DNA from: Actinomycetota bacterium
GTDB taxonomy: Bacteria > Actinomycetota > Actinomycetes > Nanopelagicales > Nanopelagicaceae
DNA length: 6,551 nucleotides
Direction of reading: 5' to 3'
NCBI GenBank assembly: GCA_009700715.1
Contig: WLLM01000043.1
Coordinates: 1 to 6,551, forward strand
The position numbers were made by a program, and so were the translations under genes. Below, piece by piece: positions 6,434-6,551 of the stretch (positions within the stretch are counted from its first letter, which is position 1; each line of letters starts with the position of its first letter). Under the pieces are notes generated by a model that saw only the letters and a program-made list of their open reading frames with translations, was not told the origin of the DNA and searched no databases.

Positions 6434-6448
6434 CCAGAAGAGTTCTGG
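6434..6448 (+). repeat. Perfect 6-bp inverted repeat in the rpsA leader
   Basis: CCAGAA at 6434-6439 and TTCTGG at 6443-6448 are exact reverse complements separated by GAG. In RNA this is a 6-bp stem with a 3-base loop, 32 bases before the rpsA start codon; in DNA it could be an operator. It is not followed by a U-run, so it is not a terminator. Confidence 0.5.
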
Positions 6449-6472
6449 AGTCCTATTACTTTCTATCCCTAC

Positions 6473-6476
6473 GGAG
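6473..6476 (+). promoter_or_regulatory. Ribosome binding site of rpsA
   Basis: GGAG lies 4 bases before the TTG at 6481. The spacing is on the short side. The site supports TTG as the start: no ATG, GTG or TTG exists in the same frame upstream back to 6421. Confidence 0.6.
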
Positions 6477-6480
6477 CAAC

Positions 6481-6551
6481 TTGAGCACATCATCACCAGT
6501 CGTAGCAGTTAACGACATCGGATCAGCAGCAGATTTCCTTGCAGCAATCGA
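6481..6551 (+). CDS. rpsA: 30S ribosomal protein S1, N-terminal fragment (runs off the window)
   Basis: Translation from TTG gives MSTSSPVVAVNDIGSAADFL, followed by AAI and an incomplete codon, so only 23 full residues are visible. VAVNDIG followed by a FLAAI-type stretch is the conserved opening of actinobacterial S1, ahead of the first S1 RNA-binding domain; Streptomyces S1 has a very similar start as I remember it. S1 binds mRNA on the small ribosomal subunit and helps load it at initiation. polA and rpsA lie near each other in other Actinobacteria too, which supports the call. No S1 domain is yet visible, so the identification rests on about 15 residues plus context. Confidence 0.85.
   Translation, partial: MSTSSPVVAVNDIGSAADFLAAI

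Larger units (their letters stand above)
6358..6480. promoter_or_regulatory. Divergent control region between the MFS gene and rpsA
   Basis: The 123 bp hold no gene. They contain the MFS -10 candidate at the left end, a promoter candidate for rpsA in the middle, an inverted repeat at 6434-6448, and the rpsA ribosome binding site at the right end. TTACGCC occurs twice (6369-6375 and 6421-6427) and the palindrome CGTACG sits at 6414-6419. I see no riboswitch. Confidence 0.6.

Overview
The window looks like ordinary chromosomal housekeeping sequence from a member of the Actinobacteria (Actinomycetota) with moderate GC and compact gene spacing. The evidence is a LivG/LivF pair of actinobacterial character, a DNA polymerase I with a dead proofreading domain and a Tyr in the O-helix as in mycobacteria, and the start of a ribosomal protein S1 with the actinobacterial N-terminus (VAVNDIG near its start). 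Base composition is far less GC-rich than in Streptomyces or Mycobacterium. With the very short intergenic gaps, this points to a streamlined lineage such as freshwater acI-type actinobacteria. That placement is inference; no ribosomal RNA is present to confirm it.

Layout. Bases 2-1996 (+) are the 3' end of a branched-chain amino-acid ABC importer operon: the C-terminal part of permease LivM, then the ATPases LivG and LivF (2-nt gap, then 11-nt overlap). Bases 2034-2459 (-) encode a single-domain hotdog-fold acyl-CoA thioesterase of the MenI/YdiI-PaaI type, convergent with livF. A 47-bp divergent promoter region (2460-2506) separates it from polA (2507-5113, +), a complete 868-aa DNA polymerase I. 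Seventeen bases after polA, and convergent with it, is a 12-helix major facilitator transporter (5131-6357, -). A 123-bp divergent control region (6358-6480) follows. The window ends with the first 23 codons of rpsA, which starts with TTG.

The genes form four transcription units: liv operon >, < thioesterase, polA >, < MFS, rpsA >. The liv proteins make one importer with asymmetric ATPase sites. PolA (repair and Okazaki-fragment processing) and S1 (translation initiation) are core functions with no direct link to it. The thioesterase and the MFS protein have no functional partner in view.

I found no mobile element, CRISPR array, tRNA, rRNA, phage gene or defence system, and nothing that reads as a new biological system. 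The most useful observations are the apparently leaderless start signals in front of three genes, a 6-bp inverted repeat in the rpsA leader, the TTG start of rpsA, and the active-site residues of PolA and the thioesterase.
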